Positions 1-8,800 of a DNA stretch of 21,999 nt are shown here, piece by piece. The stretch is from contig NWUY0300008339.1 of assembly GCA_004151065.3 (NCBI GenBank), positions 50,209-72,207 on the forward strand. Direction: 5' to 3'. How positions within the stretch are numbered: the stretch's first letter is position 1; each line of letters begins with the position of its first letter. Source of the stretch: Larix sibirica (lineage: Eukaryota; Streptophyta; Pinopsida; Pinales; Pinaceae). The notes beneath the pieces are model-generated. The model was not told where the DNA came from. It was given only the letters and a program-made list of their open reading frames with translations, and made no database searches. A program made the position numbers and the translations under genes.

Positions 1-568
1 TGTTATTGTTAAGCAAGAGGCCCCTTGTTGGGACAACCCTTGCACCATGAGATAGGCATAGACTTGAAAATACTTGGACAGTCCAAGTAACCATTATTTT
101 GAATTTTCAACACATCCTGTGTCACCATCAAAAGTTGGTGCTTTAATCTTCTTAAATTCTCCTTTCAAATTTGAGCTGGGTGAATGTTTAGACGTTCTTC
201 AATGGCGGGGTGGAGATGAAAAAACAAAAGAACTATTACTGTAGCCTCTCTTTTTAGACTCAGAGGAGGAATCGAACTCATAATGTTTAGAATTATGTTC
301 TTGGCTTTTTTTTCCTTCTTCATTCTCAAGCCCTTTTACTACATTGTTGGAGGTATGTGTTGGCTCTCATTTCAATTTTTTCATATTTTGTAATAAGACA
401 ACATTTAAATCATGTTGTTCTTATCTATCTTTAATATTATCATCCTTGAAACTTTGGCATCTCCTCTCTTAAACTGTGCGTAGTCTTTAACAATTCAGAT
501 GGTGTTATTGTTTATTGTTCGCCATTTAGACTAACCCATTTGTATCCCTCTTGTTGACGTGGATTCAT
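1..568 (-). pseudogene. Unit A: gag N-terminal fragment (Ty3/gypsy)
   Basis: This is the amino end of a capsid-type gag, read leftward from an ATG at 568 (MNPRQQEGYKWVSLNG). It matches the gag starts of units B and C at 4218 and 12226. A serine-rich stretch (FDSSSESKKRGYS) and the start of the capsid region (PTFDGDTG, then SKYFQVYAY) are visible. It is less decayed than B and C in places: the 306-313 T run has 8 bases where B and C have 7, and two codons that are stops in B are sense here. It is broken by a stop after codon 18, an extra G near 447 that shifts the frame, and a stop before WLLGLSKYF. Homology to units B and C ends near base 50; bases 1-50 are unrelated to gag. The rest of gag is off the window or lost. 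Non-functional. Confidence 0.75.
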
Positions 569-932
569 ATGGTGTTTCTATCTATAATTTCTTTCAGCAC
601 TCATAATTTATGTTTTAATTATGATTCAATTGTCTTTAATTCTTAATTTGGTCTACTAACTCTTCTTGGTTAACCAATGCTTCCTAAGCCCTTTCCAATT
701 CTTCCCTGTTTCTAGTTGTGTTTAAAACAAAGTTAAATAGTTGTCCGGAAATTGAATTTTTTTCTTCCTAAGTTGTTTGGCGGATTTGGTTGTACTTGTG
801 CTGGCAGTGTCATCTACTGCCTAATGTGCAAAACAAAAATTTTTGTTAGTCAATTATTACTATTATTAAACAGATTTTAAATCTTTTTCCAATTGTGGAA
901 AATCCTATAGGCCACAAAGTGTTGCAACCTAA
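569..932 (-). other. Unit A: untranslated leader between primer binding site and gag
   Basis: About 360 bp separate the primer binding site from the gag ATG. The same stretch, with scattered substitutions, lies at 4219-4581 and 12227-12589. Position between PBS and gag marks it as the 5' leader of the element RNA. I see no ORF on the gag strand and no other feature in it. Confidence 0.65.
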
Positions 933-944
933 GCTCTAATACCA
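933..944 (-). promoter_or_regulatory. Unit A: tRNA primer binding site (initiator Met type)
   Basis: Read on the minus strand this is TGGTATTAGAGC, one mismatch from TGGTATCAGAGC, the complement of the plant initiator methionine tRNA 3' end and the usual primer site of plant LTR elements. It lies two bases from the LTR edge, as expected. The single change is C to T. Confidence 0.8.
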
Positions 945-946
945 TT

Positions 947-1196
947 TATAACAACCCCAAAATCACCATAATATATTTTTATTCTTCTACTTAAATGGAG
1001 CCATTACTCAACCTTTGAAATCAAAAACTGCCTCAAATAAATGTAATAATCTTCAATCTATTACGAAGTTTAACATATGTTACTACAATGTTATCAAATG
1101 TAGGATGATCACAAGGATACTCTTAATTGATCCGAGACCTTAAGAGTATGAGCCCTCTATACTCACATACAATTATAGGTCAATTTTGTAAATGGT
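947..1196 (-). repeat. Unit A: partial LTR, cut at an N gap
   Basis: These 250 bp align with the first 250 bp of the LTRs starting at 4596 and 12604. The terminal TG of those copies is TA here, which damages the LTR end. The sequence stops at the two Ns at 1197-1198. In the full LTR (4596-7608) another 2.8 kb would follow, so only the gag-proximal edge of this LTR is present. Confidence 0.75.
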
Positions 1197-1198
1197 NN
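1197..1198. other. Assembly gap (NN) joining unit A LTR to unit B RNase H
   Basis: Two Ns lie exactly where homology switches from LTR (left) to RNase H of unit B (right). By comparison with units B/C, about 4.3 kb (rest of LTR, chromodomain-like tail, integrase) would normally lie here. The gap length shown is therefore probably nominal, unless the intervening DNA was deleted. Confidence 0.7.
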
Positions 1199-1600
1199 AT
1201 TTGGTTGTTCAAAAATGTATTTCAATCCCATATTATCAGTTTTCAATACGAATATCTTCCCCATGAGATAATGCCTCCACATTATTAGGGCATGTATATT
1301 AGAAACTAACTCTAAGTCATGTGCATCATAATTTCGCTCATGCTCCTTAAGCTTTCCTGATTTGTATGCGATCACATGGTCATTTTGTAACAAGACTCAT
1401 CCAATCCCCTCTTTGCATGCATCTGTGCAAACTACAAAGTCTCCATCCAGATCTACAATTTTCAATATATGTGCATTAGTCAATATCTCTTTAAACTTTT
1501 GAAAGTTGGCCTCACACTTGTCGCTCCAAACAAAAAAAATTTCTTTCTTTTGTAAAGAAATGATAGGATAAGATATCCTAGAGAAGTTTTCAATAAACTT
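1199..1600 (-). pseudogene. Unit B: RNase H domain of Ty3/gypsy pol
   Basis: The C-terminal part of reverse transcriptase that degrades the RNA strand of the RNA-DNA hybrid. Reading leftward, an opening Asp is seen in VVCTDACKEGIG (near 1400-1430), then the KSGKLKEHERNYDAHDLEL block (near 1310-1370), in which the usual catalytic Glu follows, and the TDNMGLKYIFEQP block just before the gap. A stop or frame break near 1394-1396 splits it from the RT connection region. It is cut by the NN gap, so its end and the whole integrase are missing from this unit. The matching stretch in unit C is about 9060-9560. Confidence 0.8.
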
Positions 1601-2412
1601 TCTATAATAATTGGCTAATCCGATGGAGGATCTTATGTCAGAAAAATTCTGAGGGGTAGGCCAATCCATGATTGCCTTTATCTTTTCTGGATCCACACAA
1701 CAATACCTTCCTCGGATATAATGTTCCCAAGATACTGAGTTTCTCTCTTATAAAAATCACACTTAGAGAACTTAGTTAGTTGATGTTATCACAATATCTG
1801 TAACACCATCCTCAAGTGATCTTCATGTTCCTCGTCATTTTTCGAGTAGATAAGAATGTCGTCAATGAAAACAAGGACAAACTTGTCCAATTACTAGTTA
1901 AAAATATTATTCATCATGCACATGAAGGTTGTAGGTGCATTGGTCAATCCAAATGGAATCACTATGAATTCGTAGTGACCATATCTAGTCCTAAAAGCAG
2001 TCCTACAAATGTCCTCTTCTCGGATTCTCTCTTGGTGATATCGGGATCTTAATTAAATCTTAGAGAAGACTTTGGCTCCTCCGACTTGGTCAAACAGGCC
2101 ATTAATCCTAGGTAGCAGATATCGGTTCTTAATAGTTAAATTGTTAAGATGATGATAGTCAATGCACATTTTCGTAGTATTGTCCTTCTCTTTCACAAAG
2201 AGGATAGGTGCTCCCCAAGGAGATCAACTTGGCCTAATGTATCCTTCCTCAATCAAATCTTGTAGTTGAATACTAAGTTCTATTAATTCAAGAGTACTCA
2301 TTGGGTAGGGTGATTTAGAAATAAGCACTACTCCTGGCACTATGTTTATGAAAAATTCCAGATCTCTCTTAGGTGGCAGCCCCGGTATTTCATCCAGAAA
2401 CACATCTCTAAA
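1601..2412 (-). pseudogene. Unit B: reverse transcriptase domain of Ty3/gypsy pol
   Basis: RNA-directed DNA polymerase, clear by motif order on the minus strand: FLDEIPGLPPKRDLEFFI, then [39 protein letters not shown], then [18 protein letters not shown] and the catalytic FIDDILIYS near 1850-1875, followed by KCDFYKRETQYLGN and WPTPQNFSDIRSSIGLANYY. The two Asp of the active site are present. Decay is obvious: a stop replaces a residue before SPWGAP, another follows VFSKI, two stops follow the NNIFN segment and two follow LQIL. A frame shift near 1685-1700 separates RT from the connection region. The plus-strand reading at 1816-2052 is only its antisense. Confidence 0.88.
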
Positions 2413-2442
2413 TTTTGTTAAGATATGAAAGTATTTTATTTT

Positions 2443-2945
2443 CTATTTTTTTTCTTCTTCACAATTATGAATATTTACTACATAAAGATTACAACCCTTC
2501 CTTACACTTATCTTAAGTTGTAAGGTTGAAATTTTCTGAACTGAAGTTTTCTTAGGTAGGCCTTTCAGAAAGCTAGAGATCCTTAGATCATCAATGCATG
2601 TAAAAGTATTTTCTAAACAATTTAAAATTAGACGGTGTTTATCCAACCAATCCATTCTGATTAAAATCTCATAGGAACACAAGGGTAGAAAATTTAAATT
2701 TGATGTAGTTTCTAGGCCATTTAAATTTAGCTAACAATCTTTTATCATCTCTGAAACTCTTCTCTTTGTACATGTAGCTAGTTGTACCAGCCAAGGTTTA
2801 ACATGTTTATTTTTCTTTAAACCACATTTTTCTACTACCCTTGGAGAGATGTAACTATGACAAGCTACATGGTCAGTTAAAAAAGAAATAATATGTGCAG
2901 AAATTTTACCTTCTATTTCAATCATAGATGGATAGTAATCTTCTT
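2443..2945 (-). pseudogene. Unit B: retropepsin-type protease and linker to RT
   Basis: The aspartic protease region that would cut the gag-pol polyprotein. From 2925 leftward it reads MIEIEGK, then the active-site neighbourhood FLTDHVACHSYIS. The first Asp is kept but the Ser/Thr/Pro-Gly that normally follow it are His-Val, so the flap-facing glycine is lost and the enzyme is probably dead. VEKCGLKK and KPWLVQLAT follow; a stop after MIKDC separates them from the conserved RMDWLDKHRLILNC block (2682-2600) that leads to RT. A Lys/Glu-rich tail ends at 2443. Unit C has the same layout at 10450-10955. Confidence 0.75.
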
Positions 2946-3030
2946 GTCGATTTTCAAGTGTTGGACATATTCAGGGAATTATTGCTATATCACCAACTAA
3001 AGGGTCTTCCTATAAATTGTCCATAACTTT

Positions 3031-4218
3031 TCCTTTCCGGTTAGGACAATATATAAGATAGTGAGGACCTTGACATTTTCAAGAACTATTTTGTTTTTGG
3101 AATACGTAGTTGGTCTATTCCCACTTTAAGCTAGAATGTTGGACTGGTACTCACTGTTACTAATTGTTTTACTATTCTGAAAATTTCTACTAGCGGGAAA
3201 TCGACTGTATTGATTTCGGTGGGTAGGTGGCATAAAAAAAAATTTCTCCGATCCACAAGTGTCTGTTTCAAGTCACAAAACTTATCTTTTTTTTCAGATA
3301 TGTTATGGCTATACTCATAACACAGCCTAGATTTACAAAGAGTTTCATCCAATGTTTTTGGTGTATCAAATTTGATCTTGTTTGCATAATGGTTCAGTAG
3401 ACAACTTAAAAATATTTGGATTTTGATCTTTTCTTCTTTTATGTAAGGAACATAATGGAAAAATTCTAAGAACTTATTAATTAGACCATCCATATTCATG
3501 GATCCCATTTTCATCTCGTGAAATTCCTTTATTTTCTTGGTATAGAACCTTTCAGTCAAATATTTCTCTTTGAAAAAATATTTAAATTCAAGTCTCTCAA
3601 TTTTGTTTTCCTTTAATCCTTTAGTGAGTTTCATATCTCTCCACCAACGTCCATCCTTTCCGTTGAGATTGAAAATTGCAAATCAAGCTCTTAGCTCGCT
3701 GGGATATGCATAGACTTGAAAATACTTGGATATTCCAAGTAACCATTATTTGGATTTTTCACCACATCCTGTGTCACCATCAAAAGTTGGTTCTTTAATC
3801 TTCTTAAATTATCCTTTCAAATTTGACTTTGGTGAATGTTTAGACGTTCTTCTACAACAGGGTGGAGATCAAAAAACAAAAGAACTACTACTGTAGCCTC
3901 TCTTTTTAGACTCAGAGGAGGAATCAAACTCATAATGTTTAGAATTATGTTCTTGGCTTTTTTTCCTTCTTCATTCTCAAGCCCTTTTACTACACTGCTG
4001 GAGGTATGTGTTGGCACTCATTTCAATTTTGTCATATTTTATAATAACACAACATTTAAATCATGTTGTTCTTATCTATCTTTAATATTATCATCCTTGA
4101 AACTTTGCATCTCCTCTCGTAAACTGTGTATAGTCTTTAACAATTCAGATGGTGTTATTGTTTGTTGTTTTCCATTTAGACTAACCCATTTTTCTCCCTC
4201 TTGTTGAGGTGGATTCAT
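3031..4218 (-). pseudogene. Unit B: gag (capsid plus zinc knuckle), frameshifted
   Basis: Structural protein that packages element RNA. Reading leftward from ATG 4218: a hydrophilic start (MNPPQQEGEKWVSLNG, SLREEMQSFKDDN), a serine-rich segment, then a capsid domain (PTFDGDTG, ISKYFQVYAYPSELRA, NLNGKDGRWWRDMKL) that runs on into the longest open piece, 3634-3131 (RLEFKYFFKEKYL, IKEFHEMKMGSM, YSHN). A CCHC zinc knuckle follows near 3035-3090 (KCQGPHYLIYC), with its first Cys changed to Ser and the next residue now a stop. Stops lie near 4072, 4039, 4018, 3746 and 3683. A T run at 3958-3964 is one base short against unit A, shifting the frame. The ATG inside the capsid at 3634 is not the true start. 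Non-functional. Confidence 0.82.
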
Positions 4219-4581
4219 ATGGTGTTTCTAGCTATAGTTTCTTTCAACACTCATAATTTATGTTTTAATTCCGATTCAATTGTCTTTAATTCTTAATTTG
4301 GTCTACTAACTCTTCTTGGTTAGCCAATGCTTCCCAAGCCCTTTCCAATTCTTCCCTGTTTCTAGCTGTGTTTAAAACAAAGTTAAATAGTTGTCCGGAA
4401 ATTGAATTTTTTCTTCCTAAGTTGTTTGGCAGATTTGGTTGTACTTGTGTTGGAAGTTCCATCTAATGCCTAATGTGCAAAACATAATTTTTTGTTAGTC
4501 AATTATTACTATTATTAAACAAAGTTTAAATATTTTTCCACTTATGTAAAATCCTATAAGCCACAAAGTGTTGCAACCTAA
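4219..4581 (-). other. Unit B: untranslated leader
   Basis: The 363 bp between gag ATG and primer binding site. It appears identical to 12227-12589 and is similar to 569-932. I see no ORF on the gag strand and no other signal. Confidence 0.65.
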
Positions 4582-4593
4582 GCTATGATACCA
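4582..4593 (-). promoter_or_regulatory. Unit B: tRNA primer binding site (initiator Met type)
   Basis: On the minus strand TGGTATCATAGC, one mismatch from the plant initiator methionine tRNA complement TGGTATCAGAGC. It sits two bases from the LTR terminus. Unit C carries the same substitution at 12590-12601, while unit A has a different one. Confidence 0.82.
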
Positions 4594-5314
4594 TTTGTAA
4601 CAACCCCAAAAATCACCATAATATTTTTTTATTGTTCTACTTAAATGGAGCCATTACTCAACCTTTGAAATCAAAAACTACCTCAAGTAAAAGTAATGAT
4701 CTTCGATCTATTATGGAGTTTAACATATATTACTACAATGTTATCAAGTGTAGGATCACAAGGATACTCTTAATTGATCTTAGACCTTAAAAGTATGATC
4801 CCTCTAGACTCACATACAATTATAGGTCAATTTTGTAAATGGTGTAACAACATTAATACTATCATATAAAACTCTATTGATGAACGTAGGAGCTATGTAA
4901 ATAATTGCTTACCCTTCCCCAACGTTGTAAACATGGTATATATATATTCAACCTTCCCAACAAAATAATTAAAGCTCACAATAAATATATGCATATAACA
5001 TATATAATGTTATTTCTTAGCCTGCGACCCTTCCTTCATGTCTTAGATAAATTCAATGGTTGATGCGTTATTCCTTTCCACATAGATATATAAGTTTGAT
5101 GTCGTGCTATGGAATAACATTTTGTTTGTATGGAAGTTAGCACGATTATGGCTAATATATCCATTAAAACGGAGGTTCCAAACATGTTGAGTTTAATGGA
5201 GGTGGGTTGTAGGATTATCCTAGCGACTACACTTACCTTTTGCCATGGTCAATACATAAATGTATCGTGTAAAGGTAATAACCCAAGGTTTGATTAGTGG
5301 TTTGGTCTCACACC

Positions 5315-5497
5315 TAACAGCCAACTGAAGCATTAAAATATGGATCTGCCGCGTGACCAAAAGGGTAGGCCATCTCATGCTATAGCCTCCACTTGGCATA
5401 TGGCTATGTCTGCATTTATTTTTCAGTACTTCGCTCAAGTGGAGAGTAGAAAGGGTTTTCTCAACTCTGCCTTCGAGAGTGATGGAGACGAGTTCAT
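5315..5497. other. LTR segment not shared with unit C
   Basis: Between the shared blocks ending in CCTAA and starting GTTATTTTAAATG, this LTR carries about 180 bp where the unit C LTR (13372-13480) has about 110 bp with no obvious similarity. It is a variable block within an otherwise alignable LTR. I cannot identify either version. Confidence 0.5.
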
Positions 5498-6008
5498 GTT
5501 ATTTTAAATGTTATGGTTCTGGCTTTTAAGCTGTTGATGCTTTACATGCTTAGCACGCTGACACCAATTATTAGTTTTAGATTGAAATTTACTGGGTAAT
5601 AGGATTAAATTCCCTGCTTTGTATTTAACGGGGTCAAACCTCTGGTGTACGAAAGCATCGTATGGCTAACTGTAGGCATTAAACCCCAACTATCATGTTC
5701 GATATAGTATATTTTGGTTTAAGTATTTATTATACGACCATACACCGAGTTTGTTGAAGGTTATATGGAATGTTTAAATTTTTTCTTTTGTAATTCTCTG
5801 TATTAGTCATGGTGTTGGTCGTGAGGCATTGTGGCTTTTCGTTGTTTTACTACTTATGTAATACGTATCAAAATAACTCATGTTTCCCTCTAAATGTAAT
5901 ATCAGTGCTCCATTATGGAGTTTATAGTCGTTTAGTATGAATGATAATGAGTTAATGGATTCAATATTTGTTTTATTTATTGTTTAGTTTCGTACTTATT
6001 GGTTTAAA

Positions 6009-6225
6009 GGCTCGACAACCTCAAGCCTCAACCCTAGGTGTATTGAATAATTTAAACTCTTATAAAATAACTTATTTCCAATTATATAGACAGGGTTCGA
6101 CACCGTGAGAGTTTGACCCTATATTAGCTTACATACCTTATATTATAAGTTTGCTCGTTTATTTTAGTTGTTATCTATATTATAATGATTTATTGGAAAG
6201 GATTTGATGCCCTTAGGGTTTAACC
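6009..6225. repeat. Diverged subrepeats in the LTR (three copies)
   Basis: Three related segments start near 6009 (CTCGACAACCTCAAG), 6096 (TTCGACACCGTGAGAG) and 6201 (ATTTGATGCCCTTAGGG). Each ends in a TTTGACCC/TTTAACC/TCAACCC-like box followed by AT-rich spacer, at spacings of about 85 and 105 bp. A related box, GGGGTCAAACC, lies at 5630-5640 in opposite sense. Identity is low and the call is by eye. Confidence 0.35.
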
Positions 6226-6265
6226 GAATTATTTGCAATACTATTGTATGCTCATTTTGCTATAT

Positions 6266-6288
6266 TATATATATATATATATATATAA
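6266..6288. repeat. (TA)n microsatellite in the LTR
   Basis: About 11 TA units without interruption. It lies in the middle of the LTR; an LTR core promoter could be nearby, but nothing in the sequence distinguishes a TATA box from the simple repeat. Confidence 0.85.
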
Positions 6289-7360
6289 CCACAACTCAAC
6301 TTAGAATAATTATAGTCACAAATAAAGATGTCTTATAGATAACATAGTTCTGTAAATTAGGCATAAACAAGTAATAATGCAAGAACATATAAATAATTAA
6401 ATTCTTCAGTTTTTCATTGAAAGCAATCATATATTAAAATGTTATGCAAAATAAAATAAATAAACATTTCCTATCTATCTAACAATCTTTTTATATAAAT
6501 CTCGCCTCTACTGTAAGAAACCATTAGTATTTTAAACATAGATCTTCTTTGCATCTAAACAATTTCTAAGCTAACTTTCAGATTTAATACAATAGTCAAA
6601 CAAAAATATAAAACCTTATATGTTTTTCCAACCAACTTGCTATGGAAGAATCATGTTCCTCCCAACCTTCGATTCCACAAGGATTCATAACCTCTCAACC
6701 CTTGCAGAAATCACCCCCGAGCTAGACCAAGCTTACTAAAGGACAATGACTTAGGGACAGTGTGAGAATGTATATATGGATTAATTAGACTTGCCAATAA
6801 GACCTCTTTAATCAGCTATGTCGCTCCTTTGTAAATCTTCCTTCTTCATTCCAGAATATTAAATCCAAGCCCCAAAACAATGATGGGTTAAATATTGAGA
6901 GTTCAATAGGATAACCAGGTTGGACATGTACTATGGAAATGGGCAGACTTTCCTCCTACAATATCCCTTATATATTGTTCATTCTTAGCTTACTTAAGCA
7001 TTTTTACATAATGGCTAGATTGTTTTTGTAGAATTAGAACTTATTAGGAGAAAATAATGAGCACCCTCCTTTTATGTACTTTCTTTTCTTTTATCGTTTT
7101 TTTTGGTTTGGGAAAAGTAATTAGGGTTTTATTTGTAATTTCCTCAAATTTTTTTAAATTAATAAATTATTATTTTTCTCAAATTTATTTAATTTATCTT
7201 CTTAAGTTTTAATCACTCTTTTAATTCATAGGCCCTAGTAAGGTTGGTCTCTCTTTTAACAAGTTGTCCCATAGTAAGTTAGTGGTGAACATTATAAAAT
7301 AAATGTCACTTTAATCACATAAAGTGTTCTTTTTTCCATGATGCCTAGCATCAAACATAG

Positions 7361-7608
7361 GTCCAAGTCTTCCTGACTTGTTTCAAAACATACTCAAGTC
7401 TTCTTGAGTTATCAAAACATAATCAAGTCCTCTGACTTATTTATTAGGGGTAAGGTCTTGGGACCTTACAAATGTCTGGAACAAAATCTAGGTTATTTGT
7501 TGGAGATTATTTTGTGACTATTGTTATTGAACCAAGTCTTCTTTACTTATCAAAACATAATCAAGTCCTCTTACTTATTTATTAGGGGTAAGGTCTTGGG
7601 ACATTACA
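7361..7608. repeat. 29-30 bp minisatellite and duplicated LTR end
   Basis: Near-copies of a unit containing TCAAGTCTTCTTGAGTTATC start near 7361, 7391 and 7420, and again near 7531 and 7559, a period of about 29-30 bp. Each group ends in the same terminal sequence, GGTAAGGTCTTGGGAC(C/A)TTACA, at 7470 and 7608, so the outer U3 end of the LTR is itself duplicated 138 bp apart. Within it TAAGGTC (7451-7457) and GACCTTA (7462-7468) form a perfect 7-bp inverted repeat with a 4-base loop; the outer copy has one mismatch. Repeats in U3 often act as enhancers in LTR elements, but no activity is shown here. Confidence 0.7.
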
Positions 7609-7636
7609 TCCCAATGTTAACCAATTTCTTTTAACT

Positions 7637-7863
7637 TTGAAATGAGGAAGGGTGGTATTCCTTCATAGAATCTTCCCTTTCCTAAGTAGCCTATTTAGGT
7701 TCAAAGTGCTTCCTTTAAACCTTCACCTGAGCAATACCTCGGTTCTTAAGCCGAGTTTCTCTCTGGTGTAGTATACATTGTGGTTCTAGTAGGAACTCTC
7801 CTTTCGGTTCCACCTATAGCAATTGCCAATCAATAATATGCTTAAGATCATAAACATACTTTT
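7637..7863 (-). pseudogene. Unit C: chromodomain-like C-terminus of integrase
   Basis: The end of the pol polyprotein. One minus-strand frame reads VEPKGEFLLEPQCILHQRE, then LKNRGIAQVKV, KHFEPK, and EREDSMKEYHPSSFQS before a stop near 7637, about 30 bp from the LTR edge. The order ILxxRE...LxxR.I.QVKV.(W)KHF...(E)AT(W)E is the pattern of the integrase-tail chromodomain of plant chromoviruses, which reads histone marks to steer integration. Four internal stops sit within it, three of them where Trp or Glu is expected. It is in a different frame from 7864-8106, so a frameshift lies near 7860. Confidence 0.65.
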
Positions 7864-8800
7864 TCAAAAGAGATACATATGTAATACATCATGAAATTTA
7901 ATATGAGTAGGTAAGGCAAGTTGATAAGCCGCATGGTCTATACTTTCTAAGCTTTTGAATGGCCCGCAGTATCTAGGATCCAGCTTTCTACACTTTCCCA
8001 ACCTGAGAGTGCTTCTCTTTGCTTTGACCTTTAGGTACACATGATCACCCACCTGATACTCTTTATCTATGCAATGTTTATCTATGTAGTTTTTTCTGTC
8101 AATCATGTGCTTCTTTCAAGTTTTAATTTACCTTTTCCACTACTTGTTCTAGGTCATTTAATAGATCTGGCCCCAACATCAATCTCTCCAAATGAACAGG
8201 GAACATTTTGGTAGAGGCTTGATACCCATTATTATATGCGAACTCATCCATATGAAAATAGTTCTCGCATTGGGATGGATTCTGCATAACATACATTCAA
8301 GTAACATGTCTTCAAGAATCTAATTAGTTCATTATGTTTTCCCATTAGACTATGGGTGATAAGAGACACTAAAATTTAGTTGCGTATTCAAACCACAAAA
8401 TAGAGCCTTCTAAAAATTACATGTAGACTTAGAGTCTATATCTGATACATTTTCCTTTGGGATTCCATGTAATGTAAAAGTATATTTCATAAATATTTCA
8501 ACGATATTAACAACTTTATGAGTTGACTTAACTAGAATAAAGTGTGCAGAATTTGACAGTTTATCCATGACCACCATGATTGAGTCATTATGTTTCTTAC
8601 TTTTAGGCAAGCCTATGATAAAATCCATCCTGATTACTTCCCATTTCCATTCTGGAATAAGTAGGTGTTGAATTAAACCAATAGGATGTTGGTGTTTAGT
8701 TTTAATTAATTGAGATTCCTGACATCGTGCTATAAAATATGCTATGTATGTTTTCAATCTTTTCCAGAAATAATGTTTCTTAAATGTTGTTATCATTTTC
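7864..8800 (-). pseudogene. Unit C: integrase (Ty3/gypsy)
   Basis: DDE-type integrase in two open pieces. At 8796-8410 the zinc-binding end gives KKHYFWKRLKTY and FIARCQESQ, where the final Cys of the HHCC set is Ser. The catalytic core follows with EWKWEVIRMDFIIGLP (first Asp), VVMDKLSNSAHF and GIPKENVSDIDSK (second Asp). From 8410 to 8106 the frame is littered with stops; the YHP.SNGKT block survives but the catalytic Glu codon region has stops. At 8106-7864 the C-terminal domain reads YQVGDHVYLKVKAKRS, LDPRYCGPF and LALPTHIKFHDVLHM. The plus-strand reading at 8710-8991 is antisense. Non-functional. Confidence 0.85.

Larger units (their letters stand above)
4596..7608 (-). repeat. Complete LTR (about 3.0 kb), shared by units B and C
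   Basis: Boundaries are TGTAACAACCCC at 4596 and GGGACATTACA ending at 7608, giving TG...CA ends with a 5-bp inverted terminal repeat (TGTAA/TTACA). The left edge abuts the unit B primer binding site and the right edge abuts the end of the unit C pol frame, so one LTR serves both. On the minus strand transcription would run from high to low coordinates. The first 1 kb also occurs at 12604-13637 (about 85-90 percent by eye after 4990). A 3 kb LTR with a 5 kb internal region suits Tekay/Del-like chromoviruses; that assignment is inference. An alternative right end lies at 7470, where the terminal sequence is repeated. Confidence 0.75.

Noticed and set aside
3817-4017. 66-codon minus-strand ORF as a separate small protein
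   Set aside because: It is part of gag read out of frame after the homopolymer deletion at 3958-3964. The true frame is the serine-rich one.
3836-4207. 123-codon plus-strand ORF, repeated exactly at 11844-12215
   Set aside because: It is antisense to gag. Its conservation between the two places is explained by the near-identical tract, and unit A does not keep it open. No start context or domain supports it.
5220-5438. 72-codon minus-strand ORF
   Set aside because: It lies wholly inside the LTR and partly in the variable block that unit C lacks. No motif is present.
6266-6288. TATA box of the LTR promoter
   Set aside because: The stretch is a plain TA microsatellite; a promoter cannot be told from a simple repeat without transcript ends.
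7361-7584. CRISPR-like array from the 29-30 bp spaced repeats
   Set aside because: The units are contiguous tandem copies with no unique spacers, they sit inside an LTR, and the sequence is plant-like.
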